A DNA stretch of 35,863 nucleotides from Desulfosporosinus sp. BRH_c37 (GTDB lineage: Bacteria; Bacillota; Desulfitobacteriia; Desulfitobacteriales; Desulfitobacteriaceae): NCBI GenBank assembly GCA_001516045.1, contig LOEW01000130.1, forward strand, positions 1 to 35,863, given 5' to 3'. Positions 25,575-33,287 of this stretch are shown here, in pieces. Each line of letters starts with the position of its first letter. Position 1 is the stretch's first letter. The notes below the pieces were generated by a model that worked only from the letters and a program-made list of their open reading frames with translations, was not told where the DNA came from and made no database searches. The position numbers were made by a program, and so were the translations under genes.

Positions 25575-25760
25575 ATGTCAAAACGTCGTAATAGTATCAT
25601 GTCTTACCAGTTAAAAGAGCAGATCGCTCAAGAGTTAGGTTTTGCGGGGACCCTTCAACAAGAAGGATTTGGAGGAGTTTCTTCAAGAGACTGTGGCAAC
25701 ATGGTGAAAATGGCTATTGAATTAGCCGAACGCAATCTTCCTGGGAACAACATGACTTAA
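25575..25760 (+). CDS. Small acid-soluble spore protein, alpha/beta type
   Basis: A 61-residue DNA-binding spore protein that coats and protects the chromosome in dormant spores. It shows the family pattern: QLKEQIAQELGF, then GFGGVSSRDCGNMVKMAIEL and AERNL. The Glu in KEQIAQELGF is at the usual germination protease (GPR) site region. I chose the ATG at 25575 because AAGGGGG lies seven bases upstream; the frame opens six codons earlier. An imperfect hairpin (25522-25546) lies in its leader. CATGTTA near 25479 could be a sigma-G -10 element, but the -35 is poor. It is transcribed away from the T-box and proves a spore-forming host. Confidence 0.93.
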   Translation: MSKRRNSIMSYQLKEQIAQELGFAGTLQQEGFGGVSSRDCGNMVKMAIELAERNLPGNNMT

Positions 25761-25770
25761 AACTCATTAG

Positions 25771-25803
25771 AAAAGGCGAAGGGTAAAATCCTTCGCTTTT
25801 TCT
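25771..25803 (+). terminator. Terminator between the convergent SASP and nitroreductase genes
   Basis: GCGAAGG and CCTTCGC form a 7-bp stem extended by A-U pairs, with a TTTTT tract on the plus strand and CTTTTCT on the minus strand. It can serve both convergent genes. Confidence 0.88.
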
Positions 25804-25833
25804 TATTCATTAAATGAAAATCTCAACTGAACA

Positions 25834-26409
25834 TCATTTGTTAAATATTAAATCATCCAGAGCACGTTTAGGCACATGATGAATTCCTTGCTCATCTCTC
25901 CAATATTTTACGTTCCCAGAATCACCTAATTTCTCTATGACCACCACCTCTTTTGGTTTCCCCAATGCAATCACTGTCGCGATTTCAAAATGATCCGGTA
26001 AGCGTAATTCTTGAGCTAGGGCGACACGATCAATGGCATGAAATTGGCAACCTCCTAACCCTTTTTCGGTTGCACCCAACAAGATACTTTGAACGGCAAT
26101 CCCATGGTCCCAAAAGAAACCTTTACTGATCTTTTGATCGTGGAGTATTACTACGTAGGCACTAGGCCTCTCCCCTTCTTCTGGCCCATCCCAATCTTTT
26201 AAGTAACCAGCCCATTTTAATGTCTTGAAAATCTGCTTATTTGTTTCGAGCCTCCGTGACAAAACATACTTTAAAGACTGGAGGTTCGCACCTGTTGAAG
26301 AAAGCCTTGCAAGATCGATTAGTTCTCTTAAGGTCTCCTGGCTTATATCTACGTCCTGATAAAATCGGCGATAGGTCCGGTTCTTTTCAATAAGTTCGCG
26401 AATCATCAT
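25834..26409 (-). CDS. Nitroreductase family protein
   Basis: A 191-residue FMN-dependent oxidoreductase-type protein. The family N-terminus is IRELIEKNRTYRRFYQDVDI, followed by ELIDLARLSSTGANLQSLKY, where Arg and Ser contact FMN. The central DHGIAVQSILLGATEKGLGG and the C-terminal ATVIALGKPKEVVVIEKL are typical. The substrate is unknown; members reduce nitro groups, quinones or flavins. Two adjacent ATGs (26409 and 26406) follow AAAGGAG. It is convergent with the SASP gene and shares its terminator. Confidence 0.92.
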   Translation of the reverse strand: MMIRELIEKNRTYRRFYQDVDISQETLRELIDLARLSSTGANLQSLKYVLSRRLETNKQIFKTLKWAGYLKDWDGPEEGERPSAYVVILHDQKISKGFFWDHGIAVQSILLGATEKGLGGCQFHAIDRVALAQELRLPDHFEIATVIALGKPKEVVVIEKLGDSGNVKYWRDEQGIHHVPKRALDDLIFNK

Positions 26410-26840
26410 TGTATCTCTCCTTTTCCCGTAATAAGTTCTATTGTTTCTGATTATTTTTGATGATATTTCTATTATCTACGATAATGCTAAATATTCTACA
26501 TAATTATGAATTACCCTTTTTCAAGCTCTTCATTTCCTCCTTTACATTTTTGAATTTTCTCAGTTATTTATTCTGCCCTGTCCAATTCCAACGCCCTTGT
26601 TTAAAGTTAGTCATACTTAAAAAAATTTACTAAGTTCAATTAAAATATTAATATCTTTAACTCAAATATATATATTATTTATATACTGACTATAATCAGT
26701 TGGGACTTTCTCAGGCAACTCTCGTTCAAATCCCCTCACCAGTACATCTGTAGCTTCAATTCGAATTCGTCCTAGATAAGATTCTATTTGAACCTACCAG
26801 TTGCGAGATTTGGATTATAAGCAACGGATAGCAATTCAAT
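26410..26840. other. AT-rich non-coding stretch
   Basis: I find no supported gene on either strand. It contains low-complexity AT runs such as ATATATATATT near 26670. A TTCAAATCCCC segment at about 26729 resembles a tRNA T-arm but does not pair as one. Base composition is clearly more AT-rich than the core block to the left. Confidence 0.5.
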
Positions 26841-26892
26841 AAAATAAAAAGTTTATACGGCTATCATCTAGAAGGAGATACCCGTATAAACT
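26841..26892 (-). terminator. Rho-independent terminator on the minus strand
   Basis: AGTTTATACGG (26850-26860 on plus) and CCGTATAAACT (26882-26892) form an 11-bp stem with a 21-base loop. On the minus strand this is followed by TTTTTATTTT. It probably ends the transcript of the small membrane protein gene at 27051-27233. Confidence 0.7.
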
Positions 26893-27050
26893 GAAAGTCT
26901 CCCATCCCTATCGCTCCATTTAAAGCTGCAGTATCACCTAACATCAAACTGATATATAGATTCAAAATCCACTTAAACAAGCGTGACTGCTGGTTAGTGA
27001 GGTGAAATTTAAGATATTGACTGGCTTAAATAAATTCTATCTCTTGCAAT

Positions 27051-27233
27051 TTAATTTTCTTCTCTTGATTGCTCAAGATCATTAGTTGGTTGTTCGCTGA
27101 GTTTATCAAGGTCCAGTAAAATGAATATCAACAGAATTATAATAACAGCTAGTTCATACACAATAATATTTCCCGTAACTGGGGCATCCTTTGAGTCACA
27201 TTTACACTTACATGCACTTTTTTCTTCATCCAT
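27051..27233 (-). CDS. Small Cys-rich single-span membrane protein
   Basis: A 60-residue peptide from the ATG at 27233, chosen because GGGAGGG lies eight bases upstream (the open frame runs to 27341 without such support). The N-terminus has three alternating cysteines (ACKCKCDSKD), which could bind metal or form disulfides. One hydrophobic helix follows at about 22-40 (NIIVYELAVIIILLIFILLD), then an acidic, polar tail. There is no cleavable signal peptide. I do not recognise the family. It seems to be a single-gene unit with a terminator downstream at 26841-26892. Confidence 0.6.
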   Translation of the reverse strand: MDEEKSACKCKCDSKDAPVTGNIIVYELAVIIILLIFILLDLDKLSEQPTNDLEQSREEN

Positions 27234-27380
27234 AATAATAACCCTCCCATAAACAATTGTTAACCCGCCATAGTGTATTCCATTATCTACCATCGTGTTA
27301 AAGGTAGCTAACCTAATATTAAAGGTCGGAAGGTAACCCATTTGCTAAATCAAGTTTGAATACTACACAATTTAAGAATA

Positions 27381-27426
27381 ACCAGCAGCCTTTGGGATGA
27401 AAAGCATTCCATGACTACTGGTTTTT
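27381..27426 (+). terminator. Hairpin with T tract and no gene in front
   Basis: ACCAG/CTGGT and GGGATG/CATTCC make a two-part stem around AAAAG, followed by TTTTT on the plus strand. No plus-strand gene precedes it, so it may be left over from a lost gene or belong to a small RNA. Confidence 0.45.
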
Positions 27427-27526
27427 CTCATTTGATCACTTTCCGGAATACCATTAATCAGATGCGGATAGCATCCTTATATCCAGCCAAGAATAAAGGA
27501 AATCAAGTGATTTAAGGAGTTCTAAT

Positions 27527-28276
27527 ATGTCTTTCATAATATTTGATTTGGAATTTAATCATGACGGTGCTTCTTTACAGAATTTTGATAGAAAACGATC
27601 TCCCTATCCCTTTGAAATCATTCAAATTGGTGCCATCAAATTAGATTTGGAATTTAACACCGTAGGCACTTTTAACCGTTACGTAAAGCCAACCTTCTAC
27701 ACACGAATTAATCCATTTGTCACAGAATTGACCGGTATTACCTTAGAGCAGCTTCTAACTGAAGAACCCTTTCCTGAGATTTATAAAGTGTATACAACAT
27801 TTATCAATGAGAGCGATTCTATATTTTGTACTTGGGGCATGTCTGATATTACAGAACTATTCAGAAATGTTGAAGACCATCAGTTAAGCCACAGGTTTTT
27901 ACCGAAAAGAGTAATCAACTTACAACCCTATGTTTCCAGGCATTTCGATCTATCTCAAAAAAACTTATTACGTCTTCAACATGCTGTTGAGTTACTCCAT
28001 ATTCCAATAACATATGCATTTCACAATGCACTTCATGATGCTTTTTATACGGCTGAAATATTTAAAAAATTATATAATTCATCGATTCAACCAAAACCCT
28101 TTGACCCGTCTCACAGGGCTATTAGACCAAAACACCAAATAAGAGTGATAGACTTCGATAAACTTCTTCAGCAATTTGAAAAAATGTATGCCCGAAAAAT
28201 AACCGAAGAAGAACAAGAGATGATTAAACTTGCCTATAAAATGGGGAGAACAAATCAATTTTTGAAAGGCGTATAA
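27527..28276 (+). CDS. DEDDh 3'-5' exonuclease family protein
   Basis: A 249-residue protein with the exonuclease fold of DNA polymerase III epsilon/RNase T. Catalytic residues can be placed: Asp7 and Glu9 (FIIFDLEFN), Asp107 (TWGMSDITELF), and His166 with Asp171 (FHNALHDAFYTAEIF). The C-terminal 70 residues (with FDKLLQQFEKMYARKITEEE) extend beyond the exonuclease core and may bind a partner. It resembles the KinA-inhibitor KapD/sporulation-type exonucleases in size, but I cannot assign an ortholog. The ATG at 27527 follows AAGGAG by seven bases. It is a single gene in an AT-rich region. Confidence 0.88.
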   Translation: MSFIIFDLEFNHDGASLQNFDRKRSPYPFEIIQIGAIKLDLEFNTVGTFNRYVKPTFYTRINPFVTELTGITLEQLLTEEPFPEIYKVYTTFINESDSIFCTWGMSDITELFRNVEDHQLSHRFLPKRVINLQPYVSRHFDLSQKNLLRLQHAVELLHIPITYAFHNALHDAFYTAEIFKKLYNSSIQPKPFDPSHRAIRPKHQIRVIDFDKLLQQFEKMYARKITEEEQEMIKLAYKMGRTNQFLKGV

Positions 28277-28434
28277 AGTGGTCGTTCGGAAAGAAACAGG
28301 TACTTGTCGAATCATCATTATATATTTCTTCGAAATTCAAATAAGTAAGACAATGATTTCATGACATACATAACCTACTTAATAAACAAGTACCTACATT
28401 AATTCTTTGGCCAAGAAAAATAAGATTAGGATTA

Positions 28435-28579
28435 TTAATACTTAGATTTAAAGAAAGTAAGTGACCGGTTGTCATGTGGTGCCATCACAAGTCGCTTGAT
28501 TAGTCACAATCGGTTGTAGATAGAATCTACTTGCTCTTGTGTAGTAATATTGGACATGTAATCTAAAGGGATATACAAC
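28435..28579 (-). pseudogene. Decayed reading frame with an internal TGA
   Basis: One minus-strand frame reads YIPLDYMSNITTQEQVDSIY then NRL, a TGA, then LIKRLVMAPHDNRSLTFFKS and a TAA at 28435. Both halves look protein-like and stay in the same frame, suggesting a gene fragment interrupted by a stop. I do not recognise the family. Its 5' side is cut by the terminator at 28580-28605. Confidence 0.4.
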
Positions 28580-28605
28580 AAAAAAAGCCCCTCCAATAGG
28601 AGGGG
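28580..28605 (-). terminator. Terminator on the minus strand
   Basis: CCCCTCC and GGAGGGG form a 7-bp stem around TATT, followed by a CTTTTTTTG tract on the minus strand. No minus-strand gene lies directly in front of it, so it may belong to a lost gene or a small RNA. Confidence 0.6.
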
Positions 28606-28627
28606 TAGTAGAAGGAGGATAAGAAAA

Positions 28628-28693
28628 ATGAAAAATGCTAGCTTTATGTCAACCGCAATAGTAGCGAATAATCATCTGATATTCTTATCTTAG
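28628..28693 (+). CDS. Possible 21-residue peptide
   Basis: GAAGGAGGATAAG precedes an ATG at 28628 encoding a 21-residue peptide beginning MKNASFMSTAIVANN and ending at a TAG at 28691-28693. The ribosome-binding site is strong, but the peptide resembles nothing I know and could be the 5' stub of a lost gene. The remaining bases 28277-28900 hold no other supported gene. Confidence 0.3.
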   Translation: MKNASFMSTAIVANNHLIFLS

Positions 28694-28899
28694 AACAAAT
28701 TTGTTGCCGTAACGTGACCTTTGTATGAAGAATATGTGAACTTAATGAGATCTAAAAGGCCCCCATCGCAATATTAAGGACTTTAACGTATTCCAATCCA
28801 ATCAATTCGTCTTTCGACATTCCTAGTCCCACAGCGCTCCTTCGTTATGGAATAAAATTTGTTTGAGAAAAATTTTGATGTTCTTAACATTTATACTAA

Positions 28900-29505
28900 C
28901 AAGCTCGCACTATAAAGGGACAAAAACGTCTCGATGAATGCCCTCATCTAGATAGTCATATAATTGAGAAACTTGATAAGAAAATTATCCGACAAACGAC
29001 ACCTGAAGAGCAACTGAAGCAAATACTAGTGCCGTTGAAACAAGAGATAGCTGCAATTGATTTTTCGGCATCCGAGCAACGATTGGGGGCCACGCTTGCT
29101 GGCGATAAGTTAACCCTTAAGATTCTCGGAAAGGACTTCACGGTTGATTCCGAGGGGAATATGATGTCTGCCTGTCATAATAATGTATGGGTGATGGTAC
29201 CTTTACTCAACTATATCATTTCTAGTGCAGGAAAGGATCTGTCCGGAAAATGGGTTCCGTTTAGGGAACTTACTAACGGGATAGTTTGGAGTGCATTTTT
29301 TGAACAAAGGTTTGAAAAACCGTTAAAACAACTGCCCGATGCCTATCCAGATCTGATTGAAGACATGATTTGCATTTTTAGCGGAAAGCCTGAGGAAACT
29401 AATTTCGACTCAGATATTTCATTAGTATTGTACCCCCTACCCAAGGTTCCGATGCTCATTTTTTACACCAAACCAGAAGAGGATCTCGAATCCATTAAAC
29501 CGTAA
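28900..29505 (+). pseudogene. DUF3786 gene fragment, truncated at both ends
   Basis: The frame has a possible GTG at 29029 (158 codons), but no ribosome-binding site there. Homology-like sequence continues in frame upstream to a stop at 28897: GQKRLDECPHLDSHIIEKLD. This resembles the end of the Fe-S segment (Cys-Pro) of longer DUF3786 proteins, whose first cysteines are absent here. The body (LKILGKDFTVDSEGNMMSA, VPLLNYIISSAGKDLSGKWV, VPMLIFYTKPEEDLES) matches the family. It stops about 35 residues earlier than the 202-residue relative at 22363-22971. I infer loss of both ends. Confidence 0.6.
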
Positions 29506-29519
29506 AGTGCATCTGTTTC

Positions 29520-29755
29520 TCCGCTCCCATGCTAACTCTCCCCATAACACCAGCAACAATTATTAGAGGAGACATTAGCTGAGAAATACTTCCACCTTAT
29601 ATAGATGAAAAAGAAGTGCTAAAAGTAATTGAATTAGCGAAACCCCGAAAATCATTGCATATTGACCTGAATTTTTACCTATTTGTGCATTTATAGCTCC
29701 TTGAATGGTTAAAATATCTCCCTGACAATACAAGTACTACGCTAATCAGTTTCAT
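29520..29755 (-). pseudogene. Frameshifted remnant of a DUF606-type (DMT) transporter
   Basis: An ATG at 29755 with AGGAG upstream begins MKLISVVLVLSG. After about 13 codons the frame must shift by one base to continue ILTIQGAINAQIGKNSGQYA and FGVSLIQLLLALLFHLYKVE, then a stop at 29575. A further fragment, PLIIVAGVMGRVSMG, follows in another frame. The QGAINAQIG motif and hydrophobic helices fit the DUF606/YdcZ branch of the drug/metabolite transporter superfamily. Only about half of a normal gene is left. Confidence 0.55.
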
Positions 29756-29793
29756 TAGTTTTACTCCTATGTTAAAGAATTTTGTTATAAAGG

Positions 29794-31119
29794 TTATAAA
29801 TATTTAAACATAGCTGCTGCTATTGCTGCACCCACCCCTGAGCCATCCTTTATAAGCTCAACAATTACTGATCCGCTTTTTTCTCCTAACGCATCATCCA
29901 AGGATTTTCTTATATACTTCTGGAATAAGGGTATATTCCCATATAGTGAACCATCTAATGAAATGATTTGCTTTGATTTAAGGTTGGGATCAATTTTATC
30001 CAAAATACCTAGGTATGTTGATGCGATAAGTTTTGCCGCACGTTTAATTATGAGGTCTGCGGTTATTTTAAGAATTTTTCTATCCTCCAATAATGAATCA
30101 GAGTAATGAAACCTACTATTAATAAAGTAATTAATAATTTCCAGCTGAAAGGTATTATCACTTTGTATTTCTGCGACATCTTTGGAGGTAATAGAACAAG
30201 AAGTAATGATTTCTTTTTGTAATTTTTTATTACATTTACACAAAAGAATACCATTGTCCACAAAATCAAGGACAATAAGTCTTACCAGCTCTCCTAAATA
30301 TTTTCCCCCAACCATTTTTTCTAAACGTTGTTCCCCAGGCTTCTCACTTTTTCTATCAAGTAAATCATCATATTTATTAAACTGCAATTTATTAAAATTT
30401 CCGGATTCTATATTTATTATCATTGGCGTATTACTAGTGGGAGGAGAGGGCTCGAAGTAACACGTATTATGTCCTGTACCACAGATAGAACCAATATTGG
30501 CATGAGGGCTTTTATAGGCAGCAGTTAATAAAGTACCCACAGTATCGTTAATAATCACTTTTGGGAATACATTATGTATCCCATTTGCTTTTAGGGCTTC
30601 TGACAAAAGAACATTTATATCTTGACCCTCAACTCCCGAAGTTTTAAGTTCTTTCGTCCATTTTAAGAGTGTAGCTGAATTAGGTCCTGTTTGCTTTGTG
30701 GGAAAAGAAAAGGTATGACCCAAAAAATATTTTTTATGTGGCTCCGCTAGTTCTCTTATTTGACAAGCTATAAAACCGAATAAATCTGTTGCAGTGCTTC
30801 TTTCAGATGTAAAATTACTACCACTCTTCCGGTTATCAAGAGGTATTGATAATGATTTGCCTATTTTGTAGGCTCCATTCCCAAGTAATTCCATCACTTC
30901 AATTCTTAGATTTGTGCCGCCAAAATCAATAGTTAGATATTCACCTTTTTCTTGTCTTGTTGGTTTGTTCATATAAGATGGAAGCATTTTTAAAGAGCCA
31001 AATTCGTCATTTAGTCCCTGCAACATTGCTTTGTAAAATAACTTAGATATATTTAAAATTTGCAAATTTGTCACTGAAAACTGGTCACTTAATACCTTTT
31101 GCACATTATAAAACCTCAA
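29794..31119 (-). CDS. Eukaryotic-type hexokinase
   Basis: A 441-residue protein of the Hexokinase_1/Hexokinase_2 families, normally eukaryotic ATP-dependent hexose kinases; bacteria mostly use ROK or glucokinase types. Both lobes are present. Motifs from the N-terminus are LTIDFGGTNLRI (phosphate-1, Asp65), GHTFSFP, LLKWTKELK (Lys156), IINDTVGTLL (catalytic Asp192), CGTGHNTCYFE (213-223), NIESGNF (Glu238), GEQRLEKMVGGKYLGEL (Glu267), LDGSLYG and KDGSGVGAA. All look intact, so it is predicted active on a hexose. The start is a TTG at 31119, with GGAGAGG just upstream, one base after the stop of the DUF4062 gene. A TTG at 31158 would overlap that gene. Codon use is AT-rich. Confidence 0.9.
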   Translation of the reverse strand: MRFYNVQKVLSDQFSVTNLQILNISKLFYKAMLQGLNDEFGSLKMLPSYMNKPTRQEKGEYLTIDFGGTNLRIEVMELLGNGAYKIGKSLSIPLDNRKSGSNFTSERSTATDLFGFIACQIRELAEPHKKYFLGHTFSFPTKQTGPNSATLLKWTKELKTSGVEGQDINVLLSEALKANGIHNVFPKVIINDTVGTLLTAAYKSPHANIGSICGTGHNTCYFEPSPPTSNTPMIINIESGNFNKLQFNKYDDLLDRKSEKPGEQRLEKMVGGKYLGELVRLIVLDFVDNGILLCKCNKKLQKEIITSCSITSKDVAEIQSDNTFQLEIINYFINSRFHYSDSLLEDRKILKITADLIIKRAAKLIASTYLGILDKIDPNLKSKQIISLDGSLYGNIPLFQKYIRKSLDDALGEKSGSVIVELIKDGSGVGAAIAAAMFKYL

Positions 31120-31120
31120 A

Positions 31121-33106
31121 TTATCCTCTCCTGTCTTTGGTAGCAATTGCAGCAGCAATAGCCGCGCCTATGGTAGAACCATTATCAATGAATGATATAG
31201 TAATACTATTACTTTTATCTCCTTCTAATTCATGCATCGTTTTGTTTATAATATCTATGTAATTAAAGTTAGTATCATTATAAGTATAATTAAACTTTTC
31301 TTTATTAAATAAAAAACCATCAACGGATATCACATTAGAATTTAATAAAGTTCCATCAATATATCTAATTGTGCCGAGAAATGAGGCAGCAATAAGTTGA
31401 GCGGAGCGCATTATTATATAATGGGCTATATCACGAATGACATGGCAATCATATATCAATGCATCATTTGTGCCCCATTCTACAATAATACTATTCAATA
31501 AGGCTTTATCATCCAGCTCCAAAAGAGTTTTTACCTGGTCAATATCTAATGTGTAAGGGTCAAGGAATTTTCTAGTTGTTCTTTCTAGATTTTTCCTCTT
31601 ATTTAGATATTCATTTATGACTATTCTAATTAGTTCAGAAATATATTTACCTCCAACCATTTTTTCAAATCTCTGCTCTTCAGGTTTTGAACTCCTTGAA
31701 TTTAAAAGGTTATCATAGTCATTTGGTTTTAGAGAACTATGGTAAAAATTACCGCTTTCCATATTGTAAATCATAGGTGCTCTTCTTTGTATACGACTTT
31801 TTTCATAATAGCATGTATTAAAACCATATCTGCTACATATCGAAGCTATTGAAACATTTTTATCATGGTACGAATGTGCCAAGAAAGTACTTACCGTATT
31901 GTTTAAAAGTGCAACAGGTATGACATTTTTAAGATTTCTCTTCTCCAATGCCTCTGTTAGAAGACGATTTATGTCTTTTTCTAAAATATCATTTGGTAAA
32001 TTTATTTCCTTAGTCCAAAATAATAATGTTCCTTCGTTTTGGCTATGTTGTAAGGTAGGGTAGGAAAAAGTATGTCCTAAAAAATATTCTTCTAATTTAA
32101 ATTTACTAAATTCAAACTTTATACTGTACTCTACTTGTTCTGCAATCCAATCGAATAATTCTTCTGATGAATTAACTTCTGGAAATCGAATTGAGGCATT
32201 TGTTTCAAGTATTTTAGGTTTTAATTGCCCCATTAGCTGAATCAGCATTATTTGCAGATTTGTACTACCAAAATCAAGCGCCATGAAAATACCTTTATCA
32301 TTAATATTAGGTTTCCTAAAGTAAGAAGGTATCATTCTTAAAGTGCTATTGTGGCCTTTTATTTGATTATCAATAGACTCTCTAAAACAATTAGCAATTT
32401 GATTTATTTGTTCTTTAGATAATGTAAATTCTTTTTTAATTTGTTTAAGAAATATTTCACTTTTTACCCATACTAAATGATCCTCTAATATTTTCTTTAA
32501 TTTATTAATAGAATTATGGCTTCCTAGTATTTTAATTTCTTTAAGTGGCTCACTAATTTCTTTGTTTAAATGCAACTCGTTAATTTGAGACAGAAATTCT
32601 GTTGCATCATAATTGCAACCTCTTATCCACCCTAGTTGAGGGTTTTTAGATGTTTGCTCATTTAAACTAGTTATCACTTTAGGTAAAAGTTCATTAATGT
32701 CATTCCACTTTCCACATAACCGATTTGTGGAAACCTTAGTTATGAATTTCTCCAATAATTCCCTATTATTATCCAGCTTGTTAGCATGCAAATTTTGAGG
32801 ATCATTATGTATAAACGCTAAAACAGGAATATTTTTTGAAACTGCATATTCATATTCTTGTTCTGTAAAGCTTACATGTTTAGTTGGATTAATGGTACCG
32901 TATCGTCCACCAACAATTAAGACATAGTAATCGCAAGTATCGATTATTTTTTTGATGTAATTAAATTGCTCATCATTTGAAGCTGAGAATAACTCCATTC
33001 CCGCAGGTATATAGTTTCCATTTAAAAGCGCTTGTATAATAGCCTTTCGTTCTTCCTTAAGATCTTTAAATGTTGAACTAATAAATACTTGATAACGTTT
33101 TTCCAT
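31121..33106 (-). CDS. DUF4062 domain fused to a degenerate hexokinase
   Basis: A 661-residue fusion. Residues 2-105 are a DUF4062 domain (RYQVFISSTFKDLKEERKAI, AGMELFSASNDEQF, YYVLIVGGRYGTINP, SFTEQEYEYAVSKNIPVLAF), a module often found at the N-terminus of bacterial signalling and conflict proteins. A helical linker (about 105-255) leads to a full hexokinase fold (about 255-655). That fold has changed active-site positions: LDFGSTN for GGTN, LLNNTVSTF with Asn403 in place of the catalytic Asp, SRYGFNTCYYE for the GTG loop, DGFLFN for DGSLY and DNGSTIGAA for DGSGxGAA. Lys366 and Glu481 remain. I infer a pseudokinase that may bind sugar or partner. The ATG at 33106 follows GAGGTG; a GTG at 33115 lies inside that site. 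Confidence 0.88.
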   Translation of the reverse strand: MEKRYQVFISSTFKDLKEERKAIIQALLNGNYIPAGMELFSASNDEQFNYIKKIIDTCDYYVLIVGGRYGTINPTKHVSFTEQEYEYAVSKNIPVLAFIHNDPQNLHANKLDNNRELLEKFITKVSTNRLCGKWNDINELLPKVITSLNEQTSKNPQLGWIRGCNYDATEFLSQINELHLNKEISEPLKEIKILGSHNSINKLKKILEDHLVWVKSEIFLKQIKKEFTLSKEQINQIANCFRESIDNQIKGHNSTLRMIPSYFRKPNINDKGIFMALDFGSTNLQIMLIQLMGQLKPKILETNASIRFPEVNSSEELFDWIAEQVEYSIKFEFSKFKLEEYFLGHTFSYPTLQHSQNEGTLLFWTKEINLPNDILEKDINRLLTEALEKRNLKNVIPVALLNNTVSTFLAHSYHDKNVSIASICSRYGFNTCYYEKSRIQRRAPMIYNMESGNFYHSSLKPNDYDNLLNSRSSKPEEQRFEKMVGGKYISELIRIVINEYLNKRKNLERTTRKFLDPYTLDIDQVKTLLELDDKALLNSIIVEWGTNDALIYDCHVIRDIAHYIIMRSAQLIAASFLGTIRYIDGTLLNSNVISVDGFLFNKEKFNYTYNDTNFNYIDIINKTMHELEGDKSNSITISFIDNGSTIGAAIAAAIATKDRRG

Positions 33107-33157
33107 TAATTTCACCTCATTTTAATTTCTTAAACATTGACCCCCATGTGGTGCATA

Positions 33158-33173
33158 TATCGCACAAACGATA
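33158..33173. promoter_or_regulatory. Inverted repeat upstream of the DUF4062-hexokinase operon
   Basis: TATCG and CGATA flank CACAAA, 52 bp upstream of the ATG at 33106. It could be an operator for the two-gene operon; the short arms make chance occurrence possible. No clear -35/-10 pair was found beside it. Confidence 0.25.
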
Positions 33174-33287
33174 CACCGATCTGCCTGTTCCCAAAATTCC
33201 AAGATAATTTAATGATTTACTTCCACATAATCCCTCCAGGATTCCAAAAATAATCTAAAATGAACAAAGGCCAGAGTGTCAAAGCGA

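Noticed and set aside
24930..26655. TTAAAATATTAATATC shared at about 24932 and 26639
   Set aside because: It is AT-only and self-complementary, so the match carries little information.
26720..26760. TTCAAATCCCCTCACCA-like stretch resembling a tRNA 3' end
   Set aside because: The arms of a T-stem do not pair and no acceptor 5' half is present upstream.
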